Shown: positions 8,986 to 17,375, counted from the first letter of the stretch. The stretch is DNA of 64,000 bases from Bacteroidales bacterium M2 (GCA_001689415.1 LUJM01000096.1:32991-96990); one strand, 5' to 3'. The notes: generated by a model from the letters alone, not told the origin. Translations and numbers: made by a program.

Positions 8986-9320
8986 CCCTTGACCTGAGGA
9001 TGAGAATACGAGCACAAATACAGGGCTTGGCTTGGTTCATAGATATGAATTCGTGATTAACGATACGATATCCAAGCACCCTCTCGTAGGGTCGCGGCAA
9101 AACGCTATTAACTTGAGGGTTGATTATTCAAAAGGACAGCAACGATAGGAGCTTGGCTCTCCGAGACAAGCCTCGATTAGGCATTGGTACTCAAAATATT
9201 AGCTATACTGCCCGAGGCTTGTCTCGGAGAGCCAAGCTCCTATCGCTGACACTCTTTCTCCTTAAGTTAACAGCATCGTGCATCTAACCCCTAAGTAATT
9301 CCTTCCTCTAATCATATAAT
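8986..9320. other. 335-bp intergenic region carrying a REP pair
   Basis: No gene is seen. The left part (8986-9140) shows nothing I can name; the middle holds the paired REP-like palindromes at 9143-9245; the remainder up to the start codon at 9321 has no clear TAnnTTTG promoter. Confidence 0.7.
9143..9245. repeat. inverted pair of REP-like palindromes (BIME-like)
   Basis: Two 33-base arms, 9143-9175 and 9213-9245, are perfect reverse complements separated by 37 bases. Each arm contains the core GGAGCTTGGCTCTCCGAGAC, which is itself an imperfect hairpin (GCTTG pairs with CAAGC). The same core occurs at 11715, 12517, 12582 and 12643, around the RAYT gene. Two REPs facing each other is the usual arrangement of bacterial interspersed mosaic elements. 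As RNA the pair could fold into a 33-bp stem behind the prolyl oligopeptidase gene. Confidence 0.8.
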
Positions 9321-10277
9321 ATGATTTCAAACAAAAGCTATATCACCAAGATTGCCCTCGGCGTACTTCTGTGCGCCGGGGCTTCTTCGTGTTTTACAGG
9401 CGTTGAGAGCACACCACGTATCGACGCATCGACAGTTCGCCGTGAGAATGCGGCAAATATTGAAGCCGAAGCCTCATACCTCAATGATATCCGCCCCCAA
9501 GCGCCATCGAAATGGAAAGAGGGTAAAAGATTTAGAGTCGCCGACGACAGGATATCACTTATCTTTACCTCGCCCTCAGATCCGACAGCCGGGCTTATCG
9601 CGAAAGATATCGTTTTTCTCGGGTTCGAGAATGCCACAAGTCTTACCGGCAATGATGCGACAATCGTAAAATTCGGAGATGACAAAGGCGGCAGGTATTA
9701 TTATCGCCTCAACAACTACAACCGCCAAAGGCTCGACACCGTATCGTCGCTCGAAATACCATTTACGATCGACCTCGACCTTGTAAAGAGCGTAGACAAC
9801 CGAATGCGTGGCAAGCATTATTTCGTACGCACTCCGGCCTGGTATCGTGCCGACAGCACACTCACGCCCACCGCAGGACTGCGCCACGTAGAGGTTGTAA
9901 TCGACAGCATCGTCCCAGGCACGAGCAACTTTGCAGCAGCAGTATGCTTTCATCAGGCAAGCGGCAAAGACGATGGCCGCTATGTGATGCTGATGAGCGT
10001 TGGCAAGGACCGTGGGGCTACCCGTACATTCGATACACTCTTTTCATTTGACGACCCTCGCAAACGCTATCCGGAAATCCGCGACGATGTTTGGGCGTAT
10101 ATCACATGCTCTATGGTGCGCGAAGGTATGACCCGCGACGAATGCCGCCTCGCACTCGGGCAACCAAACGACATACTGCGCATACCCACCTATGGCGGCA
10201 TGCAAGAACGCTGGACGTATACCGACGGCATATACCTTATTTTCGACGACGGATTCTTGACGAAGTACAGGAGATAG
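9321..10277 (+). CDS. lipoprotein with BamE/SmpA-like C-terminal domain
   Basis: The 318-residue product has a signal peptide with lipobox (GASSC, Cys about 24), so it is a predicted lipoprotein. The central 200 residues are beta-rich and unrecognised. The last 60 residues resemble the BamE/SmpA/OmlA fold: a helix with REGMTRDECRLALGQP, then WTYTDGIYLIFDDG and a C-terminal basic end. In BamE proteins this small domain works in the outer membrane and is linked to beta-barrel assembly; here it is attached to a larger domain, so the role need not be the same. It is an isolated gene between a REP pair and the operator-like repeats at 10346-10391. No catalytic residues are apparent. Confidence 0.75.
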   Translation: MISNKSYITKIALGVLLCAGASSCFTGVESTPRIDASTVRRENAANIEAEASYLNDIRPQAPSKWKEGKRFRVADDRISLIFTSPSDPTAGLIAKDIVFLGFENATSLTGNDATIVKFGDDKGGRYYYRLNNYNRQRLDTVSSLEIPFTIDLDLVKSVDNRMRGKHYFVRTPAWYRADSTLTPTAGLRHVEVVIDSIVPGTSNFAAAVCFHQASGKDDGRYVMLMSVGKDRGATRTFDTLFSFDDPRKRYPEIRDDVWAYITCSMVREGMTRDECRLALGQPNDILRIPTYGGMQERWTYTDGIYLIFDDGFLTKYRR

Positions 10278-10345
10278 GATTACTACTCTTGGCTCATGAG
10301 AAAGCAAGAATAAGCGAAATTAAATTGCGAATTTGTTTAATTTAT

Positions 10346-10391
10346 AGGGATAAAAACACGTATTTTGAGGGATAAAAATGAGTCAAATAGG
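10346..10391 (+). promoter_or_regulatory. tandem operator-like repeats shared with the susC1 upstream region
   Basis: AGGGATAAAAA occurs at 10346-10356 and again at 10368-10378, a 22-base period, followed 21 bases later by AGGAAACC. The second copy lies in GAGGGATAAAAATGAGT (10367-10383), which recurs exactly on the minus strand at 51923-51939 upstream of susC1. Tandem half-sites about two helical turns apart fit binding by an AraC-type dimer. It lies about 65 bases upstream of the -7 box at 10456. The factor is unknown. Confidence 0.4.
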
Positions 10392-10455
10392 AAACCAAGG
10401 TTAAATTTAGCCCAATTTAAACAAAAAAGTTATTTTCTTAAACCAAAAACTATAA

Positions 10456-10463
10456 TACTTTTG
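10456..10463 (+). promoter_or_regulatory. promoter -7 box for the gene at 10545
   Basis: TACTTTTG fits TAnnTTTG. It predicts a 5' leader of about 75 bases before the ATG at 10545, which argues against the longer open frame that reaches back to 10365. Confidence 0.6.
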
Positions 10464-10544
10464 CACCCAGCAACCAAAGCAACATCTGCGAGGTATGCCA
10501 TGAATCAAATAAACCTTTATAATAATAAACCTAAATTAAGTAGC

Positions 10545-11561
10545 ATGAAGAAAATTTCTACTCTGCTCCTGGCTGCAGCAACTGCATTTGCAGCAAGCGC
10601 ACAGCTCACTCCCGTTGAAGTTGAGCTCAAAAACCCCTCGCTCGAAGAAGTTCCCGAAGGTGTAACCGGTAACGCAAACGTAGTACCCATGCAGTGGGGT
10701 GTCATTGGTGCAGCTTGGTACAACGAAGACGGCACAGCCTCAAACTTCTGCGCAATGCAGGCTCGTAACAAATCATGGACAAACGGTAACTACGGTATCC
10801 GTTCTGCATCTGATATCAATATCGAAGGTGCCAACTACATGTATCAGGAACTCACCGACCAGAAACTTGGTACATATGTATTCCAGTTCGACGGCCAGAT
10901 CAGCCGTAACAGTTTCAAAGGCACACTCGAAGCAATCGAAGGTGCTGAAGGCTTCGCTTTCATCCTTGATGACCTCGGCGACGAAACCGACCGCGACACC
11001 AATGGCGAAGGTATGACCGCTATCTACACCAAAGGCCAGTCACTCGGCAACAACTACTTCCAGCTCTGGCGCTACTTCCTTATTCATACTACCAGCGCAG
11101 ACCTCGAAGATGCTACAAACATCAAAGTAGGTTTCGGCTACCCCGAATGCCTCAACGCTGACGGTGATGTAATCGGTATCAGCAAAGCTCGTATCGCTTG
11201 CGACAACTTCCGTCTTCTCTATTTCGACACCACCGATACAGAAGCTGTAAAAGAATATGTTAACGGTGAAATCGCAAAAATCAAAGCCGGTGACTTCTCA
11301 GTTCCCACCGCTCCCGAAGGCAGCACCGAAGCCGTTCCCGTTCCCATGAACGTAACCAACCCCCAGGGCAACGTAAATATCCCCCTCATGGGCTTCGTAA
11401 CCAACTCAGGTTATGTTGACGAAGGTGCAGGTATCAACGATATCGCAGCTCCCGCCGTTAAGGGTGACAACAAGTACTACAACCTCCAGGGTATCGAAAT
11501 CGCTAAGCCCACTCAGGCCGGTCTCTATATCCACAATGGCAAAAAGTACATCGTTCGCTAA
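10545..11561 (+). CDS. secreted protein of unknown function with T9SS-type C-terminal domain
   Basis: The 338-residue product has a clean Sec signal peptide (MKKISTLLLAAATAFAASAQ). Its N-terminal two thirds suggest a beta-sandwich, carbohydrate-binding-like domain (repeated G, N, Y and W residues), but I cannot place it in a family. The tail after about residue 295 reads YYNLQGIEIAKPTQAGLYIH and ends in NGKKYIVR. That matches the short sorting domain by which Bacteroidota proteins pass the type IX secretion system and are fixed on the cell surface. The frame is open from 10365, but that start is upstream of the promoter and has no signal peptide, so 10545 is chosen. It is monocistronic, with its own promoter and a strong terminator at 11615-11680. 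Confidence 0.82.
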   Translation: MKKISTLLLAAATAFAASAQLTPVEVELKNPSLEEVPEGVTGNANVVPMQWGVIGAAWYNEDGTASNFCAMQARNKSWTNGNYGIRSASDINIEGANYMYQELTDQKLGTYVFQFDGQISRNSFKGTLEAIEGAEGFAFILDDLGDETDRDTNGEGMTAIYTKGQSLGNNYFQLWRYFLIHTTSADLEDATNIKVGFGYPECLNADGDVIGISKARIACDNFRLLYFDTTDTEAVKEYVNGEIAKIKAGDFSVPTAPEGSTEAVPVPMNVTNPQGNVNIPLMGFVTNSGYVDEGAGINDIAAPAVKGDNKYYNLQGIEIAKPTQAGLYIHNGKKYIVR

Positions 11562-11614
11562 TCGATCGTAACCCAAGCTTATTGGAACCTTTATATAAAG
11601 GTATCAAATAGCCC

Positions 11615-11680
11615 CAAAAATCATCAATACATCCATTATGTAAGTTAGTAACTGACATAAGGATATATTGATGATTTTTT
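11615..11680 (+). terminator. rho-independent terminator, long hairpin
   Basis: AAAAATCATCAATACATCC (11616-11634) pairs with GGATATATTGATGATTTTTT (11661-11680) with one mismatch. Inner pairs TTATGT/ACATAA and GTTA/TAAC make nearly the whole 66 bases self-complementary, and it ends in a T run. It lies 54 bases after the stop of the T9SS-tail protein. Confidence 0.8.
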
Positions 11681-11714
11681 CATAAAGGAGGAAAGGAATA
11701 AAAAGATTAACTAA

Positions 11715-11746
11715 GATAGGAGCGTGGCTCTCCGAGACACGCCTCA
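11715..11746 (+). repeat. REP-like palindrome upstream of the RAYT gene (covariant copy)
   Basis: GATAGGAGCGTGGCTCTCCG begins this copy. Compared with all other copies in the window, GCTTG has become GCGTG and the partner CAAGC has become CACGC, so one T-A stem pair is replaced by G-C. It is oriented head-on towards the downstream copies, with the RAYT gene between them. Confidence 0.75.
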
Positions 11747-11841
11747 GTCAGCAAAAGCTATTTATTTAATAGCTATAAACAATCTAAACTTTTATCGCCG
11801 AACCTCGATTGCATCAAAGATAATTAGCGAGATATGCTAAT

Positions 11842-12444
11842 ATGAAGTTTTTCGATAAAAAACTACACGCATCTACACACTGGTCCAATCTTCCTCATTG
11901 GACACAAGGCGATGCTGTACAATTTATCACATTCCGATTAGCTGACTCGCTTCCTCAATGCAAGCTACACGAATACCGAAATTTACGTAAAGAAATATTT
12001 CTTGAAAGAAACAAAGAAAAGAAACACCACTATTCCCAATTAATGATTGAAATGATAGACCGTTGGCTTGACCAAGGTTATGGGAAAGCACAGCTGCAAA
12101 ATGCCCGAATAAGGAAAATTGTAAGCGATGCTCTTCACTTTTGGGATAATGAAAGATATTTACTCTTGGCATATGTAATAATGCCTAATCACATACATAT
12201 ACTACTAATTCCGTCAAAAGACGATGACATGTATCGGACATTTCAATCGTTAAAACGTTATACGTCACGAAAGATAAATAAATTACTTGAACTTTCAGGT
12301 TCATTTTGGGAGAACGATATGTTTGATCGGATGCCTCGTGATTTCAACGAATATAATAGATATATAGATTATATAATAGCTAACCCACAAGGACTCCCAC
12401 AATCATCATATACTATTTGGCAGAGGCCGTATAGCGATTTTTGA
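11842..12444 (+). CDS. REP-associated tyrosine transposase (RAYT, Y1/HUH superfamily)
   Basis: The 200-residue product is a Y1 (IS200-like) single-strand DNA transposase of the RAYT group, thought to mobilise or maintain REP palindromes. The HUH metal motif is H117-I-H119 in MPNHIHILL, preceded by LLAYVI; the likely catalytic tyrosine is Y177 in YIIANP. The N-terminus (HWSNLPHWTQGDAVQFITFR) is typical of RAYTs. The gene is visibly richer in A and T than its neighbours, suggesting acquisition. It is flanked by REP-like palindromes in opposite orientation: one at 11715-11746 upstream and three at 12517-12671 downstream. No terminal inverted repeats of a conventional insertion sequence were seen. 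The product appears intact. Confidence 0.9.
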   Translation: MKFFDKKLHASTHWSNLPHWTQGDAVQFITFRLADSLPQCKLHEYRNLRKEIFLERNKEKKHHYSQLMIEMIDRWLDQGYGKAQLQNARIRKIVSDALHFWDNERYLLLAYVIMPNHIHILLIPSKDDDMYRTFQSLKRYTSRKINKLLELSGSFWENDMFDRMPRDFNEYNRYIDYIIANPQGLPQSSYTIWQRPYSDF

Positions 12445-12781
12445 CTTAATAATAGAGTGAAGTTTTTGCTTATGCATACTTCAAAAAACAGAGCTTTAAA
12501 GTAAGCGAAGTCTAACCGAGGCTTGTCTCGGAGAGCCAAGCTCCTATCGCTGAAACCTCGCATTAAGCTTGGGCTAAGCGTGGCTTGTCTCGGAGAGCCA
12601 AGCTCCTATCGCCAAAACCCCGCACTAAGCTTGGGCTAAACGTGGCTTGTCTCGGAGAGCCAAGCTCCTATTATAAACTGCTTAAAGACATTACGCTAAT
12701 AATTAACTATAAATTGCACGACAATATTAGACTTTATTTTACGTTACAAGATATAGAATAAAACCCAAATCAAATACATAG
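12445..12781. other. 337-bp intergenic region with REP array and leader of the PL11 gene
   Basis: No gene is seen. The left half holds the three minus-oriented REP copies. The right half (about 12672-12781) is A/T-rich leader DNA for the PL11 gene and lacks an exact TAnnTTTG box, so its promoter is not located. Confidence 0.7.
12517..12671 (-). repeat. three-copy REP array with 62-bp period
   Basis: Cores begin at 12517, 12582 and 12643 (GCTTGTCTCGGAGAGCCAAG at 12521, 12583 and 12645, spaced exactly 62 bases). The linkers are also repeated: AAGCTTGGGCTAA appears in both. All three are inverted relative to the copy upstream of the RAYT gene. This is a tandem amplification of REP plus linker. 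Confidence 0.85.
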
Positions 12782-15700
12782 ATGAAAAAAGTACTTTTTA
12801 TCCTCCCCGCACTGCTCCTTACAGCCGGCACAATGAGTGGCCAGCGCGTAATGGAAAAGCTCGACAGAGGAGTTGTAGCTGTGAAGGCAGCTAACGGCAA
12901 CTTTGTGAGCTGGCGAGTACTCGGAGAAGAATCTGCCGATGTAAAGTATAATCTTTACCGCGACGGCAGCCTGGTTAACAGCCAACCCCTCACAGTGTCG
13001 AACTACACTGATGCCTCGGGAAGCACTACCAGCAAGTATACCGTGAAAACAGTGATTGACGGCGTAGAGAAAGAAACCTCTAAGGCCGGCATCAACTTCG
13101 GCAAGGAATACCTTGAAATCAAAATTGCCCCCGTACCCTCTAATGCTGACGGCAGCGACATCTCGGCCCAATATGAGCCCAACGATGCCACCGTTGCCGA
13201 CCTTGACGGTGACGGCCAAATGGAAATATTGCTCAAGCTGCGCAATAATACATTCCACCACAGTGGTTACCCAATGAACTCTACCGATTTCGACATCATC
13301 CAGATTTACCGCCTCGATGGTACGCTAATGTGGTGGATCGACTGTGGCCGCAACATGGTCGACTTCCAGAGCAACGAAATCAATATCGCCGCTTACGACT
13401 GGGACCTTGACGGCAAGGCCGAGTGTGTGATGCGAGCAGCCGACGGCACAACTATCCACAAAGCCGACGGCACAAAATATGTAGTAGGCGACCCCAATGT
13501 CAACACTCTCGGTGATGTACAGGGCAGTGGCGGCGCAGAGAAATTCACCCACTCGGGCGCAGAGTACCTGTTGTATATGGAAGGTGCTACAGGTAATGTA
13601 TACCAAAACATTACCTACCCACTGGCACGCCTCGAACCCGGCGAAACCGACCTCAACAAAGCATGGGGCGACGGCTACGGCCACCGCAGCACGAAGCACT
13701 TCTTCGGCGCACCCTATCTTGATGGCCGTAAACCGAGCATCTTCCTTGCCCGCGGTATCTATACCCGCCACAAGATGATAGCGTATGATGTAGAGCCATC
13801 GACCCACAAACTCGTAGAGCGTTGGCGCTGGAACTGCAATACCCCCGGTTCTCCCTGGTACGGACAGGGTTACCATAACTATTGTATAGGTGATGTGGAT
13901 TGGGACGGACGCGATGAAATCGTATTTGGCTCAATGGTAATCGACGATACCGGCCGCGGCCTGTCGACCACAGGCCTTGGTCACGGTGACAGCCAGCACC
14001 TGGGAGACTTCAACCCCTATATCTACGGTCAGGAATTCGTGGCATGTAACGAGGACAATCCCAACAACAACTACCGCGACGCCACAACCAGCAAGATCTA
14101 TTACCGAACCACAGCAGGCTCGGACGACGGCCGCGCTATCGCCGGTAATTTCACCAACCAATTCCCCGGCGCTCAGTTCACAACCTCGCACGACTCGGAA
14201 AGACTTATCTCGACCGTAATCAATGGCCGCCTCGCAGGCAGCACCGGAGCGAACATCGCACAGAATTTCCGTGTCTACTGGGACGGCGACCTTCTCGACG
14301 AGACTTTCAATGGCGCACAGGTGCGCAACTCGATGGGCTGCATCTACAAATACGGCGTAGGCGTAATCAAGCAGTTCACCGGCACTCTTACCAACAACGA
14401 CACCAAGTCGACCCCCTGCTTCCAGGGCGACTTCCTCGGTGACTGGCGCGAAGAAATCATCCTCCGTGCCGATGACAACCGCAGCATCCGCATCTACTCT
14501 ACCACCATACCAACCGAGCACCGTATCTATACCCTGCTACACGACCCGCAGTACCGCAACGCACTGGTATGGCAGATGAACGGCTACAACCAGTGCCCGC
14601 ACCCCAGCTTCTTCTTGGGCGAACTCGAAGGCATCACTATGGCTCCGCCCTCGCCCACAATGACAGGCCGAGTAGCCCTTGACAACAATGGCACAATAAG
14701 CATCTCGAACAACGGCAAGGATGTGGTATTCGTAACCACCGGCGACGCCAAGGCTACAGTAAGCGCAGGCGCTACCCCCGCAGTGTTTATCGACAACGCA
14801 CCCTCGTGGGTACAGGGTCATGACAACAATGACAATATCACCTACCAGTACTTTACCCACACCCTCACCGGCGCAGGCTTCAGCGGTAATACCAAAGTAG
14901 TGAAACTCGGTGCAGGCACACTCGTACTCCCTGACGCCGACCAGACCTACAAGGGCAACACCGAGGTATGGCTTGGCACACTCGAATTCAACGGCAAGAT
15001 GACCAACAGCCATGTATGGCTCAACCGTTTCGGCAATCTTCAGACCAACGGCGGTAACTTCGCCAAGGGCATCGACATGAACTATGGTGCAGAACTGCGT
15101 ATCGGCACAGACAGCAAGGCAGGCAGCGTTACCACAACCGAACTCAACCTTGGCTTCGGCTCACGCATATGCATCGACCTCTTTGCGGACGGCAGCGCAG
15201 ACCAAATCAACGCCACCACCCTCAAAATCGAGAAAAAAGACTGGGCCAACGGACCTAAGTACAACATCCCTGTAATTCAATTCAACGCTCACCTTGCCTC
15301 GGGCAACGGCTTGCTTCCCTCCGGCAACTATGAGCTCGGCAATATCGGCAGCATCAACGGCAACATCGCCGACCTCCTTATAGAAGGACTCAACGGCCAA
15401 AAGGCATCACTGGCGTACAACAACGGCAAACTGGTACTGAGCGTATCGGATACCCGCATGCCTACCGAAATCGTATGGACCGGTGCCACCGACGGCAACT
15501 GGGACCTCGGCGAAACCGCCAACTTCAAATACCTCTCGAACGGCGAAGCCACCGTATTCGTAAGCGGTGACAAGGTGATCTTCGACGACAGCGCCGCCGG
15601 TACTACCATCAACATCCCCGAAGGCATCTTCCCCGGCGAAGTAGTATTCAACAACAGCTCGAAAGAATACACTGTCACCGGCGCAGGATTCGAAGGCAAT

Positions 15701-17353
15701 ATGAATATCGAGAAGAGAGGTACCGGCCGTACTATCCTCAAGAACAGCAGCACCTTCACCGGAACTATCACAATCAACAACGGTGTACTCGAAGTATCGA
15801 GTCTCGGTGCTAACGAAGGCAGCGAGCACGGTGCACTCGGCCAGTACACCAACGTAATCACCCTCAATAACGGCGGTATGCTTGCCACTACCTTCACCGG
15901 CAAGGCAAGCCACCCGATAGTAGCTAACGAGGGCGGTATCGAGGTAGCAAAAGCAACAACCCTGTCGGTAGTCGGTGCAGGCGTTACCGGAAAGGGAACA
16001 TTTATCAAAGCCGGAGCTGGCCAGCTGAACTTCCTGGATGCCAACGACGCTGCTGTTTGCCGTATCGATGAAGGCAAGGTATATGACGAAGGCGACACCC
16101 ACAAGGTGGCTAAACTGATTGTATTCAACGGCACAAATGTAGAGTTTGTGATGAACAACAGCTGCTACAGCTACAGCACAAACTCAAACAACTTCGACGT
16201 ACCCGAAGGCAAGAGCGGCAAGCTCACGCTCGACGGTCGCTGCGAATACACCGGCAAACTTACCGGCAAAGGCACGCTTGAAGTTTTCGCACCCTGGATC
16301 CGTAACGAAATTACCGGTGACTGGAGCGCATTCGAAGGCACACTCACCGTGAGCCAGGAGACCAACAAGAACAACACCGTAGGTAAATACGGTTCGGACT
16401 TCTTGTTCAACAGTTCTAAATCGCTTCCCAAGGCAACACTCAACATCACATCGGGCACTACTTTCAATAATTCGGAGAGCAGTGTACGCAACTCGTTCCG
16501 CGTCGGAGCGCTCAGCGGTGCCGGTATACTTGGCGTGAGCGGCAAATTTATTGTGGGCGGCAATAACGAAAACACATCGTTTGGCGGCACATTCGGCAAC
16601 GTGACGGTGACCAAGGAAGGCACAGGCAAACTGTCGATTTCGCAGCTTCAGCCCAACCTTACGACAATCGATGTGACATCAGGCGAACTGTCGGTAAAAG
16701 CCACCACAGTAGCCACCAGCGGCACACAGACCGGTAAGGAAGCAAGCACAATCAACGGCACCCTTTCTGGTAACGGCATCCTTGGCAACTCGAAGGTAAC
16801 ATTCGGCCCCAACGCTGTTATCAAGCCCACCAACGCAGCCAAACGTAACCTCACCGAGCTTCGCACATTCCACTTCACCGGCGATGTAGAGATGCAGGAA
16901 GGTTCGGAAGTCGTATTCGAAATCGTTGCAGCCGAAAAGTACAGCCGTATCATCTGCGACGGCACACTGACACTCAGCTCGAAAGTCAACGTGGTACTCA
17001 ACGGCTACAAACCCAAACTTGGCGACGAATTCGTATTCTGGACAGCGCCCAACTCGACCTTCAAACCCGGCGTTCAGATGCCGGCACTTCCCGAAGGCTT
17101 TGGCTGGGATATGTCGCATGTCACCGCAACCGAAGGCCGTGTGATCGTTAGCGACCACACCGGTATCGAAGACATCGCAGCTGACGCAGAAGTACGCTGC
17201 ATCGTGGTAAGCATCGACGGTATCGTACTGATCGACACCACCACCAATGCAGGCAATGTAAAGGCCCTCTGCAACGAACTCGGCGCAGGCACTTACATCG
17301 TACGCATGACAAACGAAAACATCGACCAGACCGAGAAGGTAATCGTACGATAA
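12782..17353 (+). CDS. PL11 rhamnogalacturonan lyase fused to autotransporter-type repeats and T9SS tail
   Basis: PL11 enzymes cut the Rha-GalA bond of rhamnogalacturonan I by beta-elimination. Residues about 1-20 are a signal peptide and about 22-615 form the PL11 propeller, opening RVMEKLDRGVVAVKAANGNF and rich in calcium-type DxDxDG loops (VADLDGDGQ, AYDWDLDGK, GDVDWDGRD). Residues about 640-1450 add a long beta-strand region with recurring units of the autotransporter-associated type, for example KLGAGTLVL, KRGTGRTIL and KEGTGKLSI, each followed by a GxLE/GxLS strand. The last 60 residues (ending GAGTYIVRMTNENIDQTEKV-IVR) are a T9SS sorting domain. The predicted protein is therefore a very large surface lyase, 2.5 times the usual PL11 length. 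It is monocistronic, between the REP array and a strong terminator, about 45 kb from the second PL11. Confidence 0.92.
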   Translation: MKKVLFILPALLLTAGTMSGQRVMEKLDRGVVAVKAANGNFVSWRVLGEESADVKYNLYRDGSLVNSQPLTVSNYTDASGSTTSKYTVKTVIDGVEKETSKAGINFGKEYLEIKIAPVPSNADGSDISAQYEPNDATVADLDGDGQMEILLKLRNNTFHHSGYPMNSTDFDIIQIYRLDGTLMWWIDCGRNMVDFQSNEINIAAYDWDLDGKAECVMRAADGTTIHKADGTKYVVGDPNVNTLGDVQGSGGAEKFTHSGAEYLLYMEGATGNVYQNITYPLARLEPGETDLNKAWGDGYGHRSTKHFFGAPYLDGRKPSIFLARGIYTRHKMIAYDVEPSTHKLVERWRWNCNTPGSPWYGQGYHNYCIGDVDWDGRDEIVFGSMVIDDTGRGLSTTGLGHGDSQHLGDFNPYIYGQEFVACNEDNPNNNYRDATTSKIYYRTTAGSDDGRAIAGNFTNQFPGAQFTTSHDSERLISTVINGRLAGSTGANIAQNFRVYWDGDLLDETFNGAQVRNSMGCIYKYGVGVIKQFTGTLTNNDTKSTPCFQGDFLGDWREEIILRADDNRSIRIYSTTIPTEHRIYTLLHDPQYRNALVWQMNGYNQCPHPSFFLGELEGITMAPPSPTMTGRVALDNNGTISISNNGKDVVFVTTGDAKATVSAGATPAVFIDNAPSWVQGHDNNDNITYQYFTHTLTGAGFSGNTKVVKLGAGTLVLPDADQTYKGNTEVWLGTLEFNGKMTNSHVWLNRFGNLQTNGGNFAKGIDMNYGAELRIGTDSKAGSVTTTELNLGFGSRICIDLFADGSADQINATTLKIEKKDWANGPKYNIPVIQFNAHLASGNGLLPSGNYELGNIGSINGNIADLLIEGLNGQKASLAYNNGKLVLSVSDTRMPTEIVWTGATDGNWDLGETANFKYLSNGEATVFVSGDKVIFDDSAAGTTINIPEGIFPGEVVFNNSSKEYTVTGAGFEGNMNIEKRGTGRTILKNSSTFTGTITINNGVLEVSSLGANEGSEHGALGQYTNVITLNNGGMLATTFTGKASHPIVANEGGIEVAKATTLSVVGAGVTGKGTFIKAGAGQLNFLDANDAAVCRIDEGKVYDEGDTHKVAKLIVFNGTNVEFVMNNSCYSYSTNSNNFDVPEGKSGKLTLDGRCEYTGKLTGKGTLEVFAPWIRNEITGDWSAFEGTLTVSQETNKNNTVGKYGSDFLFNSSKSLPKATLNITSGTTFNNSESSVRNSFRVGALSGAGILGVSGKFIVGGNNENTSFGGTFGNVTVTKEGTGKLSISQLQPNLTTIDVTSGELSVKATTVATSGTQTGKEASTINGTLSGNGILGNSKVTFGPNAVIKPTNAAKRNLTELRTFHFTGDVEMQEGSEVVFEIVAAEKYSRIICDGTLTLSSKVNVVLNGYKPKLGDEFVFWTAPNSTFKPGVQMPALPEGFGWDMSHVTATEGRVIVSDHTGIEDIAADAEVRCIVVSIDGIVLIDTTTNAGNVKALCNELGAGTYIVRMTNENIDQTEKVIVR

Positions 17354-17375
17354 GTTAGCATCCCCCTCCTATATC

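Noticed and set aside
10365..10544. Longer start for the T9SS-tail protein
   Set aside because: It would begin about 90 bases upstream of the -7 box and hide the clear signal peptide that starts at 10545.
12459..12483. TGAAGT/ACTTCA stem after the RAYT gene as terminator
   Set aside because: Only six pairs and followed by A rather than T on the coding strand.
9143..12671. The region as a conventional insertion sequence with terminal repeats and target duplication
   Set aside because: The palindromes are dispersed and of REP type; no flanking target-site duplication or second transposition gene is visible.
15328..16158. Long antisense frames within the long PL11 gene (also under uvrA and the sus genes)
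   Set aside because: They lie fully opposite strong coding sequence and show only low-complexity residues typical of shadow frames.
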